In this document: piece after piece, positions 32,621 through 42,989 of the stretch
Layout of the letters: each line of letters begins with the position of its first letter
Position numbering within the stretch: position 1 is the first letter of the stretch
NCBI GenBank assembly: GCA_009767595.1
Contig: VSDK01015324.1
Span: forward strand, 229,907-293,906
Direction of reading: 5' to 3'
Length of the DNA: 64,000 bases
DNA from: Symbiodinium kawagutii
Taxonomy: Eukaryota; Sar; Dinophyceae; Suessiales; Symbiodiniaceae
Position numbers and translations under genes: made by a program
Notes under the pieces: generated by a model
Database searches by the model: none
What the model was told of the DNA's origin: nothing
Seen by the model: the letters and a program-made list of their open reading frames with translations, nothing else

Positions 32621-33048
32621 TATTTTTTGTACACACACACATATATATACATATAGATACATGTACTTTGCGGACCTGGTCCGCAGCAAGCTTCAACCTA
32701 AGCCGTATTGCATTTGTACTAAGGCAGTGGTTAGTTGTGACCAAGGACCGGTGCTACAGGGGGGCCGGCGCCTCTAAGCGTGTGGCAATAGTTCACAGAG
32801 CTGGCTAGAAAATGATGAGGGTTTTTGGAGAAACCCGCTGCGCAACCATCAAGTGCATCATAAATCTTCATTTTCTTGACGGTTGGGGTATTTCAGCTCC
32901 ATTAGCATTCATGAAATTGAAGGCCGCCATCAAAGATTACGCTGAATGAACCTTGGTGTGGCGGCATCATTTTGAAACGATTCAGCCGCATTAGTCGGAA
33001 GCCTTTGATCCTCAGTACAAATGGTCGGTTTGGTTTGCGATCGCTTGT

Positions 33049-33456
33049 TTGAAATTAGGCCACTATAAGGATGGGCCACTTTGGGGCGATTATATAATCC
33101 CGACAAATTATGGATTAATAATCCCTAATGGCTTCACGGAATTGGATTGGCTACGAGCCCATGATGATATAGCTACCTATCTAAAACAAGTCCTTTTCAA
33201 ATCACCCGAATCTGCAAACCACCGTTGGTGGGCCAGCAATTTGGAACACAATTGGTCTGAATACTATTGGTCATTCTTGGATGATAAAATCGCTTGTAGT
33301 TTGTTTCTTCTTGGGCCAGCGGATGTTCCATTTGCTTATTCTTGGGACGATCAACCAGTAGTAATCGGCTTGAGTATTACTGGTTTTTGCGGATGTTCCA
33401 GCCTGCTTGGACGATCAACCAGTATCACATTTGCTTATTCTTGGGGCTGCCGGTGA
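33049..33456 (+). CDS. AT-richer hypothetical frame, 135 codons
   Basis: Opens at a non-ATG codon and reads HYKDGPLWGDYIIPTNYG then PNGFTELDWLRAHDDIATYL and NLEHNWSEYYWSFLDDKIAC. It is rich in W, Y, D and N and looks like folded protein, unlike most frames here. The last 35 codons consist of scrambled short duplications (GCGGATGTTCCA, ACGATCAACCAGTA, CATTTGCTTATTCTTGGG, each twice), so the C-terminus is rearranged. I do not recognise the family. Confidence 0.45.
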   Translation: MKLGHYKDGPLWGDYIIPTNYGLIIPNGFTELDWLRAHDDIATYLKQVLFKSPESANHRWWASNLEHNWSEYYWSFLDDKIACSLFLLGPADVPFAYSWDDQPVVIGLSITGFCGCSSLLGRSTSITFAYSWGCR

Positions 33457-33490
33457 AAACCCCTGACCTCACCTCGGAATCAGCTGCCCC

Positions 33491-33862
33491 TTGATGCTAC
33501 CCAAAGTTGGGCACCAGTGCCCTGTGATTTGCCAAGATTGGACTTATGGAATAGGAGAGAGAGATCCCAGCCATAGAGGTGACTTAGTTCAGCCGAACTC
33601 GTGGCGTGGGGAGCCACCTTCCTTCAGAGGTGACCAAGAACAGCTGGATCGGCCAGCTGGTCCTTGTTTCCATGTGTTTTTGCTTGGTGATCACTTGGTT
33701 TTCTACACCTTGCCTTTGGTTGGTGCTCTATTGCCATACTTTCATCTGAAATTAGCATTCCTTCATGGATCTTTATCGCGAATAATTGATCCAACACATT
33801 GGGAAATGGCCAGCCAAGAATTAATGCTTGCTAATGGGTTCTCCCCCGGCCAGATTGGGTAG
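33491..33862 (+). CDS. Hypothetical frame, 122 codons
   Basis: ATG at 33494, stop at 33860-33862. It contains RPAGPCFHVFLLGDHLVFY and a hydrophobic stretch near LPLVGALLPYFHLKL. It directly follows the frame at 33049-33456 in another phase and might be its continuation after a splice or frameshift. Confidence 0.4.
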   Translation: MMLPKVGHQCPVICQDWTYGIGERDPSHRGDLVQPNSWRGEPPSFRGDQEQLDRPAGPCFHVFLLGDHLVFYTLPLVGALLPYFHLKLAFLHGSLSRIIDPTHWEMASQELMLANGFSPGQIG

Positions 33863-34343
33863 GGAGACTTGACGGCAATTGTGCCGAGAGAGGTTACCAC
33901 TCGTTCTTAGTTTCTAGTCAGCGTTAGTGGTCGTCCATCTCAAGTGGACTTACATCTGTGCTGTTCCATCCATGCCTCGAAAGGTGCACGCAATGCCTTC
34001 CGGAACGTAGTTCCATTTGCATTTTGAGCATTTTTGAGCTTTTCACAGCTATAGTCGACGACGGTGTTTCTCTTTTGGAGAGTCACCTGGCAGACCAGGG
34101 GAAATGGACACAGGACCGTCAGTTGATTTGATGTTTCACTTCTGAGGCTTTACCAAGTCCCTGACCGGTCTGAAGGTGGCTCATAGAAAGCTGGATCTCC
34201 CATTGCTATCAGTGACTCTTCATCACTTGCAATAAGCTCTTCACCATTACAGTTGCCCATCACTAACCCCTTGATTCATCAGTAGTGATCAGTCATTTTT
34301 TGACCGTTGACATCTTTTGACCTCTACTTTATTTCAAATTCAA
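33863..34343. other. Spacer
   Basis: No gene seen; CATCACT-type strings only. Confidence 0.35.
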
Positions 34344-34477
34344 CGCTGGGACGTGGCAAGGACACAACGGTGACCACTGTGACGGAGGATGCTTTGAAAG
34401 TCTTTTGGGAGAGCTGCTTCAGCCGGAGCCCGAAATGTGAGGGACTGCAGGGAGTGGATCTTCCAAGCTACGTTTGA
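34344..34477. CDS. Coding-like segment, strand undecided
   Basis: Plus reading: TLGRGKDTTVTTVTEDALKV then a stop at 34475-34477, but no acceptor upstream. Minus reading: acceptor CACTCCCTGCAG, then SLTFRAPAEAALPKDFQSI and a stop near 34342. The minus version has the better splice site. Confidence 0.38.
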
Positions 34478-34512
34478 TGATCATCTTCAATCAGTTCACC
34501 TCCGATTGCTTA

Positions 34513-35047
34513 TTAGGGACTTGTGACTTGTTTAGGGGTTTGGTTACCTGGTTGGCGGATATGATTGATTGTGATTTTTAGGTGAACTTTAGTAATGAAT
34601 TGGGAGAAGCCGATAGTGTTCCAGCAGTGGGTCATAAGAGGCTGAGTGGCCAACCATCTAGTGAAGCTTGGTCGGCGTATCCAAGTGCTGGAATTGTGGG
34701 GGCATTGCGAGGCAAACCAATGTATAATCAGTACAATTTTTAGCCGGCTGTCATTTGCATTCAGATGCGACTGTACATCACGTACCTGCCCAGAAACATG
34801 CATACCACATACCCGTACTCTATGATTCATATATTTGTCTCTTGGTCCTTCTTCTGACAAAACTTTCATTGATGCCAGCTATTGTGTCCATTTATGTTGT
34901 TTGACGTTTTGTTTTCATGTTGGATACCTGAAATTCTATCTACTGAGGTGATCATAACTGGATTCCGCTTCAGCCGCTGGTTCACCACAACTGGATGCTT
35001 TGGCCGGTTTCGCCCTAACCGCTGGGGGAAACTGAGGCGGTTTACAG
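34513..35047. other. Spacer or intron
   Basis: A minus frame at 34513-34869 is open but unconvincing. Confidence 0.3.
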
Positions 35048-35203
35048 CGTGTACCCTGGCACGACTTCGTGGATTCTTTGCAGGAACAATTTCTCAAAGG
35101 TTTCTGCCCCAAGGACCGGGCCATCGAAGGTGGAACTCATGAGCTGAAAATTGGCTGCGCCAACGCAGGTCGACGGATGTCGGAAAGATGGTTTGCTTGT
35201 TAG
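35048..35203 (+). CDS. Candidate 3' exon, unknown protein
   Basis: Follows the acceptor GCGGTTTACAG and reads RVPWHDFVDSLQEQFLKGF, CPKDRAIEGGTHELKIG, then a basic end and TAG at 35201-35203. The 52 codons have clearly protein-like composition with a helical first part. It is the best-supported exon in this neighbourhood. Confidence 0.55.
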   Translation, partial: RVPWHDFVDSLQEQFLKGFCPKDRAIEGGTHELKIGCANAGRRMSERWFAC

Positions 35204-35299
35204 ATCTTGTTAGCATGGAGGCCTTGATGAGATCGAGGAGTGGTTTATCGAGCTCAGATCTGTGGGTCATTGTAGCTGTAGCTGGTCACGATACTCAAC

Positions 35300-35578
35300 A
35301 TGCCTACCCGAGAAGGCGAGCTGCAAAAATCATCAGCTGCAAAATGCACGAGGGCCCTTGAAACGAAGGCCGGCTTGTTCATGTATAAATATGTTGCTGA
35401 ATCAGCGGGGCGCGCCTTGTTCAATCGTAACCGGCTGGGCGGATGTCAGGACTTGCTTGAACCGTTGCGCACACGCGTAGCCAAGAAGTCCTACCACCAT
35501 GCCTCTCGGACACGAGTTCCGCTCCATTCCATCTCTAAGTTTGGAAAAACAAGATTTCCTAAGGCCCAAAGGCTGTAG
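35300..35578 (+). CDS. Small basic hypothetical protein, 92 codons
   Basis: ATG at 35300 reads MPTREGELQKSSAAKCTRAL, then YKYVAESAGRALFNRNRL and a Lys/Arg-rich end before TAG. It lies 97 bases after the exon above on the same strand. No recognised domain. Confidence 0.42.
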   Translation: MPTREGELQKSSAAKCTRALETKAGLFMYKYVAESAGRALFNRNRLGGCQDLLEPLRTRVAKKSYHHASRTRVPLHSISKFGKTRFPKAQRL

Positions 35579-35659
35579 GCTTTCACTGGCTTTCACTTGC
35601 GCTTCAGATGTGTAGCTATTCGTTACTCATGTTGTACCGTGGCACGGCTTGACACCATC

Positions 35660-35860
35660 ATGTCACATGGGCTCCGAAATTTGCCCTTTGAGGTCACACG
35701 ACAACATTGGGAATTGCTGCTGGAGACCTACAATCATTCCATTACCGACATTTTGGATGTTTTACTCGAGGAGGCTGGGTGCTTGGCCAGGACCTTCGCA
35801 AAGAAGCTCTGCATGTCGAACAAAGTTGCACCGCGCTCGTTATTCCACAACCACCATTAA
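35660..35860 (+). CDS. Small hypothetical protein or exon, 66 codons
   Basis: ATG at 35660 reads MSHGLRNLPFEVTRQHWELL, then ETYNHSITDILDVLLEEAGC and a basic tail before TAA. Strong amphipathic character over the middle. The frame is also open upstream to 35597, so it may be an exon. Confidence 0.5.
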   Translation: MSHGLRNLPFEVTRQHWELLLETYNHSITDILDVLLEEAGCLARTFAKKLCMSNKVAPRSLFHNHH

Positions 35861-36088
35861 CCACCCATGTCACACTCGACACCCGGATCCTCCTCCCACT
35901 ACGCAAGAAGTTGTTGATGGTGTGCTGGTTTTCCATTCCCCTGCCAATACTTGCAACATGCCTGATCTATGGTGACATCCATCCAATTTGGCATGACCGT
36001 ATATATATACGTCCGTTTGCTCAACATGTCTTATGATGCCAAAGGCATCCAGACACCGAAACCGCAAGGAGACAAAGCTCACTCAACT

Positions 36089-36222
36089 GGCTGGTGGTTT
36101 TCAAAGATCATTTGATTTTTTCCCCAGTATTGACAATTGGTTGGTTGGTTGGTTGCTTGCTTGCTTGCTTGTTTGCTTGGTTGACGAATATTTTTCCATT
36201 GGCTTGAAGCCACCAAGCACCA
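36089..36222 (+). mobile_element. Family A element with an internal GTTGCTTG expansion
   Basis: CTGGCTGGTGGTTTTCAAAG at the left; GGCTTGAAGCCACCAAGCAC at the right. The middle TTGGTTGGTTGCTTGCTTGC has expanded. Confidence 0.65.
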
Positions 36223-36264
36223 AACCGCAGCATTTCCAACCCCTGAAAATCGCCGCTCGAGCAG

Positions 36265-36428
36265 GTCTTGGAAGACATTCACTCAAGGATTTATCGATCA
36301 GAGTCCCTGGTTACAGATCGTGGCTTGGCAAGGGCTGTTGCTGGGAGCGGGCTGTGCACCACTTTCTCGATCACCAAAGGTCCATGCTCAGCCAGAGGGC
36401 AAGCGTGCAGACGCACATGTGCCAACAG
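36265..36428 (+). CDS. Candidate 164-base exon
   Basis: Acceptor CGCTCGAGCAG and donor CAACAG|GTGTAA. One frame reads VLEDIHSRIYRSESLVTDRG; a second frame is open too. Confidence 0.42.
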
Positions 36429-36429
36429 G

Positions 36430-37698
36430 TGTAAATGACCATGAGATAGCATGGGTATCCATGGATTCTGTATAATGCTTTCGTTTGTGGGAATGGTTCT
36501 TCATCCTTTATGATATCCATAGTCCATAGTTGCTTGCAAAAAATCGATGTTTGACCCGTATGTTTGAATCAGCGAGGGGCAACAGAATCAACAAAATACT
36601 TCTACTGCCTTGTGGATTCAAAAAAAATGCCCCCAAGATTAACACATGGTTGGTTGGTTGCCGGGCATGTTTCGCAGGCGCTGAAATCACAAACCCAGCT
36701 CTAAGTATTTGAGTCCATGCGGTCACCAGAACACCCAGCAGTCAACCCAGCGGTGCAGCAAAATAATCGGCTCAGAAAACAGAATTAAATAAGCTCATGC
36801 AATCAAAATGAGCCAACTCAGAAATTGCATTGCGGGCCACCAAGCAGTCATAAGTTAGGTCATATCCAAAAAAGTGAAACTATGACAAACTACTACCATC
36901 TATAATGGGTCGGGATAAATAATGGAGTACACAAATTTACCAAAAAATCGAGACCCTGGGAAGACACAATTTGAGGGAAACGATAAATACCGTACACACA
37001 CATGACCAGCTGGAAACCGGTATACAAGGCAAATGCAGCCATGGGGCTTGAAACCATGTGATGGAAGGGCTATTTATAGGAGCTCAGTGGGAGCAGCAAT
37101 CTGCGAAAGGAAGCAGTTTCAAGAAGAACATTTGAGCTAGCATGCTAAACGCGACTCAACCAAGCTTTGAGGAAGGGTAGATGCTTTCCAACGGAAGCAC
37201 CTGTTTCCAGTGAATGTTTCAAACTGAGCTGGAAAGAAACCTTGAACATAGACAGGTACGAAGCACCAAAAAGCGACGTTTGGTTTGGGACACTGAACCT
37301 TTTTTCTAGTCAAGGCTTTTCTTGGATGCTAACAAGAAAAGCCCACCAAAGTTTCAATCAAATGTTTCCTGCATGAATATGGTTTCCCGAGTTGGGCATG
37401 ATAGCTTCCGACAAGTTTGAAACAAAGGCTTAAGAACGGTTTGTTTCCGCCCATTCAATGTCCCTTTGCGTAAAACCAAGCTTTAGTTGTCGCAAGAAAC
37501 GGTTTGCTTCGTCTTTGTCAGGCATTACTTTGCTGCTACCTTAGATTCAAACGTTTGTTTGTGCTGGAGCAAACATACCTGTCAGCGTAACTTGAAAGGA
37601 CTTTGTTGCGAGGCAAATCTACTGGGAACGAGCTCTTGCTCCCTTCTCTAGGAGAAAATAGTGTTTTTTATGTTTTTTTTCAACTATAAAACCCTAGG
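36430..37698. other. Spacer
   Basis: AT-rich with several TTT/AAA runs; no exon supported. Confidence 0.35.
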
Positions 37699-37748
37699 CC
37701 CTAGGCTTCCAATTACCACTATAGCAGGCAACTACTCTCAGTAGTGGT
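37699..37748. repeat. Family C, left half only
   Basis: CCCTAGGCTTCCAATTACC then AGCAGGCAACTAC. Confidence 0.6.
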
Positions 37749-37769
37749 TCCTCCCCCGATCGGTTGAAA

Positions 37770-38320
37770 ATCTTGCGTTCAGTTGGGGGAGAGAACCCTC
37801 AAAAGGTCACCCAACCTGCGTTCAGTTGGGGGAGAGCTGTTGTTCTTTAGTCAATTTCTGTTTTTTAGAGCATTATTTGTTGGAATTAGTTGGGCGAAAG
37901 CTATTCTAACTTGATGCTTTTGTAATATTGAATCGATTGATTTAGTTGGGGGGAAGCCATGTTGTGAGATCACGTGATTATCATAAAATGCTTGGTGTAG
38001 GTTGGGGAGAGCCATTGGTCAAATAAGGGGGTTCAAAACCAACCCATGTTCTAACTGGTCATGTTGTGATTTCTGTGTCCTTGCCGACGTAACGTGTGGC
38101 CTTGCCGACGATGCGTCATTCAAGTTTCGGACCTGTCAGCTTCTGATGGTTACGGTGGCAATGACGGGTACTCTGGTCCCGGGTAGTCGGGCCGTCAGTC
38201 AGTAAATGTCATAGTCGTTGCGGGAATCAATTCGGGAAAGTCGGGCCGCACTGCGTTCAGCTGGCGGAGCAGTGCTTATTCGCAGTGTTGTCCAAGGTTG
38301 AGTCTAGCATTCGCGTCAGA
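37770..38320 (+). repeat. Dispersed GCGTTCAGTTGGGGGAGAG motif field
   Basis: The motif, or shorter forms such as TTAGTTGGGCGAAAGC, recurs at least six times. A related GCGTTCACATTGGGG motif recurs at 39200-40400. Confidence 0.6.
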
Positions 38321-38925
38321 AACCTGCAGTGCCATTGGGAGAAGCTTCACACATGACATATGCTTACATGATCAGTGTTCACTCCCATTTGTCAAATAAA
38401 GCTGCATGGCACACACAGATGCAGACACCTTGCTGTTGTCCAAGGTTATCTCTAGCTTTTGCATCAGAAACTTTCTGTGCCATTGGGAGAAGCTTCACAC
38501 ATGGTACACGCTTGCATTGGCAAGTGTTCAGTCCCGTTTGTCAAAACTGCATGGCGCGCACAGATACAGACACTTTGCTGTTGTCGAAGGTTGTGTCTAG
38601 CATTCCCATGGGAAAGCTGCTGTGCTACGGGGAGAAGCTTCACACATGGTACATGCTTATATTGATCAGTGTCCACCCTTGCCTTGCGTAATTTGTCACA
38701 GCTGCATGACGCACAAGTTTTCTTGTTGCCCAAAGTTGTTTGTAGCACTCTTGGGAGAAAACCGCTGTGCCCTTGGGAGAAGTATGAGAAGCTCACAAAC
38801 GATACATGTTTACATCGCCAAATTTTGTCAAAGCTGCATGGCGCGCAAGTTTTTTGTTGTCCAAGGCCGCGTGTAACATTCCCATGGGAAAACCGCTGTG
38901 CCATTGGGAGAAGCTTCAGGCTGCT
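38321..38925 (+). repeat. Tandem repeat, about 140-bp unit, about 4.5 copies
   Basis: TGCCATTGGGAGAAGCTTCA recurs at about 38330, 38480, 38622, 38768 and 38899, with matching text between. Frames across it on both strands (including a 311-codon minus frame) repeat with the DNA and are not evidence of a gene. Confidence 0.85.
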
Positions 38926-39056
38926 TCTGCTGCTCCTTCTGTTGCTGCTGTTTCTGCTGTCGGTTCTGCTGGTTCTGCTTGTGCTGCTGCTTGTGCTGCT
39001 GCTGGTGCTGCTTGTGCGGCTGCTGCTGCTGGTGGTGGTGCTGCTGCTGGTTCTCT
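38926..39056 (+). repeat. (CTG/CTT)n triplet repeat
   Basis: Low-complexity run ending the 140-bp array. Confidence 0.85.
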
Positions 39057-39197
39057 CACTCTCGAGGGGTTGCTTGGGCAGCGAGACGCAGTTGGGTTCT
39101 TTTGGACCTCGTTTTGACCTCGTTTTTGACCTCGTTCGAAGCCCCCGCAAGATCCAAGAAACCACAATTGCGGAGATAGTGGTCGGATATGCGAGAA

Positions 39198-39530
39198 CAA
39201 GCTTCCCAAATGTTGTGTTCACAGTGGGGAAAGGTTCCCGGAGGTGATTGGAAACAAATGATGTTGCCAATGTTTTGACGCTGGAAGGTGAAAAAACAAA
39301 CTTCCTCAATGTTGCGTTCACATTGGGGGAAAGGTTCCCGGAGGTGATTGGAAACAAATGTTGATGCCAATGTTTTGACGCTGGAACGCGAAAGAGCAAA
39401 GTTCCTAAATGTTGCGTTCACATTGGGGAAAGGTTCCCGGAGGTGATTGGAAACAAATGATGTTGCCAATGTCTTGACGCTGGAAGGTGGAAAAACAAAC
39501 TTCCTCAATATTGCTTTCGCATTGGAGGTC
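39198..39530 (+). repeat. Tandem repeat, about 100-bp unit, three copies
   Basis: AAGGTTCCCGGAGGTGATTG at 39233, 39333 and 39432; each unit carries TGCGTTCACATTGGGG. Confidence 0.85.
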
Positions 39531-39661
39531 ATGTGGACGCACGTGTTGGAACATACCTTGCGCGAAGGGAAATGTCGTTGTAAGCGGGCAACCACTGAGG
39601 CACGCTGCGCCATTGGGGTTTGCGGTTGTTACCTTCACGAAACAAATTTTGAATGACTCTT

Positions 39662-39742
39662 NNNNNNNNNNNNNNNNNNNNNNNNNNNNNNNNNNNNNNN
39701 NNNNNNNNNNNNNNNNNNNNNNNNNNNNNNNNNNNNNNNNNN
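39662..39742. other. Assembly gap (81 N)
   Basis: Run of N inside the repeat field. Confidence 1.
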
Positions 39743-40460
39743 CTTTCCCAATGGGATTTGGTGATCTTTGCGTTGCTTGATGGTGCGCGTGGCAGCGGAT
39801 GTGCCATTGTGATTCGCATCTGAACTCGTGCGGGTCATTGCGTTGAAACATGTGTTTTTTGTTGCTGTGCGCACGCTTTCGCGCATTTTTCGTCAAATCT
39901 TTGAACAAAAAGGCGTCTGCTGAGACACGCTGTGCCATTGAGATTAGCTTGGGGTGATGGGGCTTCTTTCCGGGTGATGGGACTTCTTCGAAGCCTGCGT
40001 GCCATGCGGGTGATATGGTTTCTTTCCGGGTGATGGGGGTTAACCCCACCACGGATACCAATTTGTGAGTAGGACTTTGGAAATCAGCTTCTCTGAGATC
40101 ACTCCTGCCAATGTGAAGGGCAGAAAATAAATCAGATTTTGTTCTTGGTAATCCACGCCACACCATTGCTTTTCTATGGTTATCATTGTTCTTCCCGACA
40201 TGCTTGAATGTTGCGTTCACATGGTGTTTTACTAACATCAACAAGATTTTTTGACCTCGTTTTTTTCATTGGGTCACCTTGCGTTCACATGGTGCTTTCT
40301 TGATTTTTGATGCGTGCAAAAGATCATAGAACATGAGGTTTTGCATTTCGTGCTGCGTTCACATGGGGCAAAAAGTTGGTGGACCTTTTGTGGCACGTTG
40401 GTGGACGTAGTTCCATGCGGGAAACATGTCGGACACGAAAGTTGGGGGAGGAAACACCGC
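39743..40460. other. Continuation of the repeat field
   Basis: More GCGTTCACATGG motifs (40208, 40281, 40354) and a CCGGGTGATGGG repeat near 39960-40030. No gene. Confidence 0.5.
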
Positions 40461-40467
40461 TAGGTGT

Positions 40468-40532
40468 AGCTGGTTTCTACCATTGTTGTTTGGGGTTGGT
40501 TACCTACTATAATGGTAACTGAAAGGGTAGGG
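40468..40532. repeat. Family C, right half only
   Basis: AGCTGGTTTCTACC to TGGTAACTGAAAGGGTAGGG. Confidence 0.65.
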
Positions 40533-40900
40533 AAAAGTCAATCGCAGACTTGGGATTTCCCATGCAGTCCAAATAGGACTGGCAAAGGTTCCCGTGATTT
40601 ACCAACTTCTTTGGGACATGTTTTGGGTTGTGAGGTGGTGCACTTGGCTCCACTTGGAGGATGTGTCCATCTCCCATCGATGACAAGGGTTGCTGATGAT
40701 TTGGCAACGACTGACCCAACCAATCAGTGCGCAAGACCAGTGTCATAGAAACCACTTAGATCCGTTCATCTTAATTTTTGATTTGATATCATGTTTTTTT
40801 GGGAGGCCGGTTTAAAACTGAGTTTTCTTATTTTTGCGTGCCCATTCCTGCAAAAAATGCTTTTTGGCAGAGGTTCTTAGTTTTCCTTGGTCCATCTTAG

Positions 40901-41257
40901 TTGGTGTCAGTTTGTTTTGCTGGCATTGTTTTAGCACATGTGCTTCAAACATATATCAAAGAAGAAAAAGTACAAATGGTTCCGCAGACGGAGTTTTGGT
41001 CAATGGGCTGCCACCATAGTTCAGCGGTTGAGGCTGTCCGTGTGGCGAAGGTGATAGCGGCAGACGAGCGAAGAGAGATCCTGGTTGCTTGGTATCATCC
41101 TCCATGGCGCCTTTCCCCGGGGTTCTTTGCTTCCAAGGTGGCCCCTCCATGCCCGGTTTGGATTCTGCTACCTATCTCGTTGATGTTTCTAATTGTTGTG
41201 AAGCGCATGCTCGTCCCACACCCCATTTTTTTACATACACCACACGAATGTATGTAG
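40901..41257 (+). CDS. Hypothetical frame, 118 codons
   Basis: Non-ATG opening; the middle (VEAVRVAKVIAADERREILV, AWYHPPWRLSPGFFASK) is protein-like, and the end holds a hydrophobic segment (WILLPISLMFLIVV). It may be one exon with a membrane span. Not recognised. Confidence 0.42.
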   Translation: MVSVCFAGIVLAHVLQTYIKEEKVQMVPQTEFWSMGCHHSSAVEAVRVAKVIAADERREILVAWYHPPWRLSPGFFASKVAPPCPVWILLPISLMFLIVVKRMLVPHPIFLHTPHECM

Positions 41258-41383
41258 CTAGACGCGAGTTCAAGTAAGTATTCAGCTATCAGAAAAACAC
41301 TGTAGCCTGAGATGAAGCCATTTGCTGCGCCTTTATCCATCTTCTAGGTGTGGTCGATATTGGGAAGCTTACCAACTGGTTTG

Positions 41384-41422
41384 TTGTTGTTGCTGTTATT
41401 GCTGCTGGTGTTGTTCTTGTTC

Positions 41423-41472
<50 letters not shown>

Positions 41473-41575
41473 GCTTGTTGCTTGTTGCTTGTTGCTTGTT
41501 GCTTGTTGCTTGTTGCCGTTGCTGTTGCTGTTGCTGCTGCGGCTGCTGCTGTTGTTGTTGTGGTGGTTGTTGTCT
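41384..41575 (+). repeat. (TTG)n/(CTTGTTG)n microsatellite
   Basis: Long Leu, Cys or Val runs in all plus frames are artefacts of the repeat. Confidence 0.95.
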
Positions 41576-41812
41576 TTCTTGGGTTGTTGGTTTTCGTTGT
41601 TCTTTTTTCTGTGTGTCTACCGCAGCAGCACTGCCTTAGTTTTGCCCTTGTATTATGTTCTGTATTGCCCAAAGGTCGAAGACCACGGTAGTTCAAGCAG
41701 AATTTCTTTCCTTTGACCCATCCATTTTATGTGTTCCTCAGAGTCATCTGGAGGGGTGAGTGGTGCCCGCGGGGCCCGCCCTTCGTTAGGACAAGTCCCA
41801 GCGCCTTAGCAG

Positions 41813-41960
41813 GTGCAACGACGCTCACAAAGACGTCTGGCGCGCCCACAGCGAATCATCTCCGAACCTCGGGAACACGAAGCTCGAGTCCGAGGAAAAA
41901 GTCCTCCACAGCCGGGATGCCCAGATGGATCCACAGGGTTGCGACTATGTTGTGGTTGTG
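41813..41960 (+). CDS. Candidate exon running into a GTT repeat
   Basis: Follows the acceptor CGCCTTAGCAG and reads CNDAHKDVWRAHSESSPNL, then ESEEKVLHSRDAQMDPQGC, before a (GTTGTG)n stretch. D/E/H/S-rich. The downstream edge is unclear. Confidence 0.45.
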
Positions 41961-41989
41961 GTTGTTGTGGTTGTTGTTTTTGGGTCCAT

Positions 41990-42620
41990 GCGTAGTCAAC
42001 ATGGTCAGCATTTTCAGCATGGTCAGCATTCACAATCCACCAAAGCTACATAGTCTCATAATGTCTCATCAAGTCTCACTGATGGCGTATTGGCCAGGAA
42101 TGTGGTCAGGACAACATTGGCCCGGAAGGGGATCATGAACAAAGAACAGCCAGGGTAGTCTGATTTCTCAGTCCGTTTTTGCAGTGCAACCTCGATCAGT
42201 TCACCAAGACCAACAACAGCTGCGAGCAATGACCAGAGTTAGGGCCAGCCTGTATGGTGCAAACGTAGGTGGCTAGTGGTAGGTATCATGTTTTGGGGCG
42301 ATGAAAACAGACAGAGAGGTATCCTTTGCTATCATCTTTTTAGAAATGATTATGCCGTAGTTCTGGAAAGTGTGCCGAACCGCAACATGTGCACGTGTGC
42401 GTGCCCGTGCCGGTAGATGATGTGTATCCTGGAGGTGGCGGGACTAGCGAGTATGTGCTCGTTGGCTTATTTTGCCACTTGCTAGCATCGTTTATTTCAT
42501 ACTTGCCAGCAAAACGGAAGGTCTGGGAAAGCAATTGCACAAAATGTGTGGCTGACTCTACAGTGTTTGGTGTTAGCTGATAGATGGTCTTAGATTTTGG
42601 TCAAATCTCCACTTGATCAC
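41990..42620. other. Spacer
   Basis: A frame at 42389-42580 (VDDVYPGGGGTSEYVLVG, then a hydrophobic part) may be an exon but has no ATG. Confidence 0.3.
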
Positions 42621-42722
42621 TTGGGGGTTTACAGGGGTGTCCCAAAGATAGATGGTTGATCTCAGTAATTCTGTAATGCTTAATTTGGATAGTTTGGGGT
42701 TACCCCCATTTTGAGAAACCAC
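42621..42722. repeat. Family D element
   Basis: Degraded left end; right end TTACCCCCATTTTGAGAAACC. Confidence 0.6.
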
Positions 42723-42989
42723 TAAATATCACCGCAAGATTGATTCCCTTCCAAAGCATGGAACATCATGGCAGAGTGCGGATCTGAAAACAGGAGGATT
42801 TTGGCAAACGTTTGGAATGTTAGAATCTCAAAAACTTAATCAATATGATAACCAGTATTAGCCCAAGGTGGCTGACCCATGCACAGCCGCCACCCTTGGA
42901 CACTTGAGCCACAGGACTCTCAGTGTTACAATAAACCAACCTTAACTCTAGGGGTATCTCTGTGACTTGAGAAATCACCACGTTCAAAC

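Larger units (their letters stand above)
31888..33048. other. Spacer with family A and B copies
   Basis: Possible small terminal exon at about 32895-32949 after GGTATTTCAG (PLAFMKLKAAIKDYAE then stop). Otherwise repeats. Confidence 0.4.

Noticed and set aside
38464..39613. Minus-strand frames of 311 and 185 codons
   Set aside because: They repeat with the 140-bp and 100-bp tandem units and a triplet tract; open frames are a by-product of unit length and composition.
39405..40244. 279-codon minus frame through the N gap
   Set aside because: It crosses 81 unknown bases and the same repeat field.
41289..41716. Cys-, Leu-, Val- and Thr-rich frames
   Set aside because: Produced by the (TTG)n repeat at 41384-41575.
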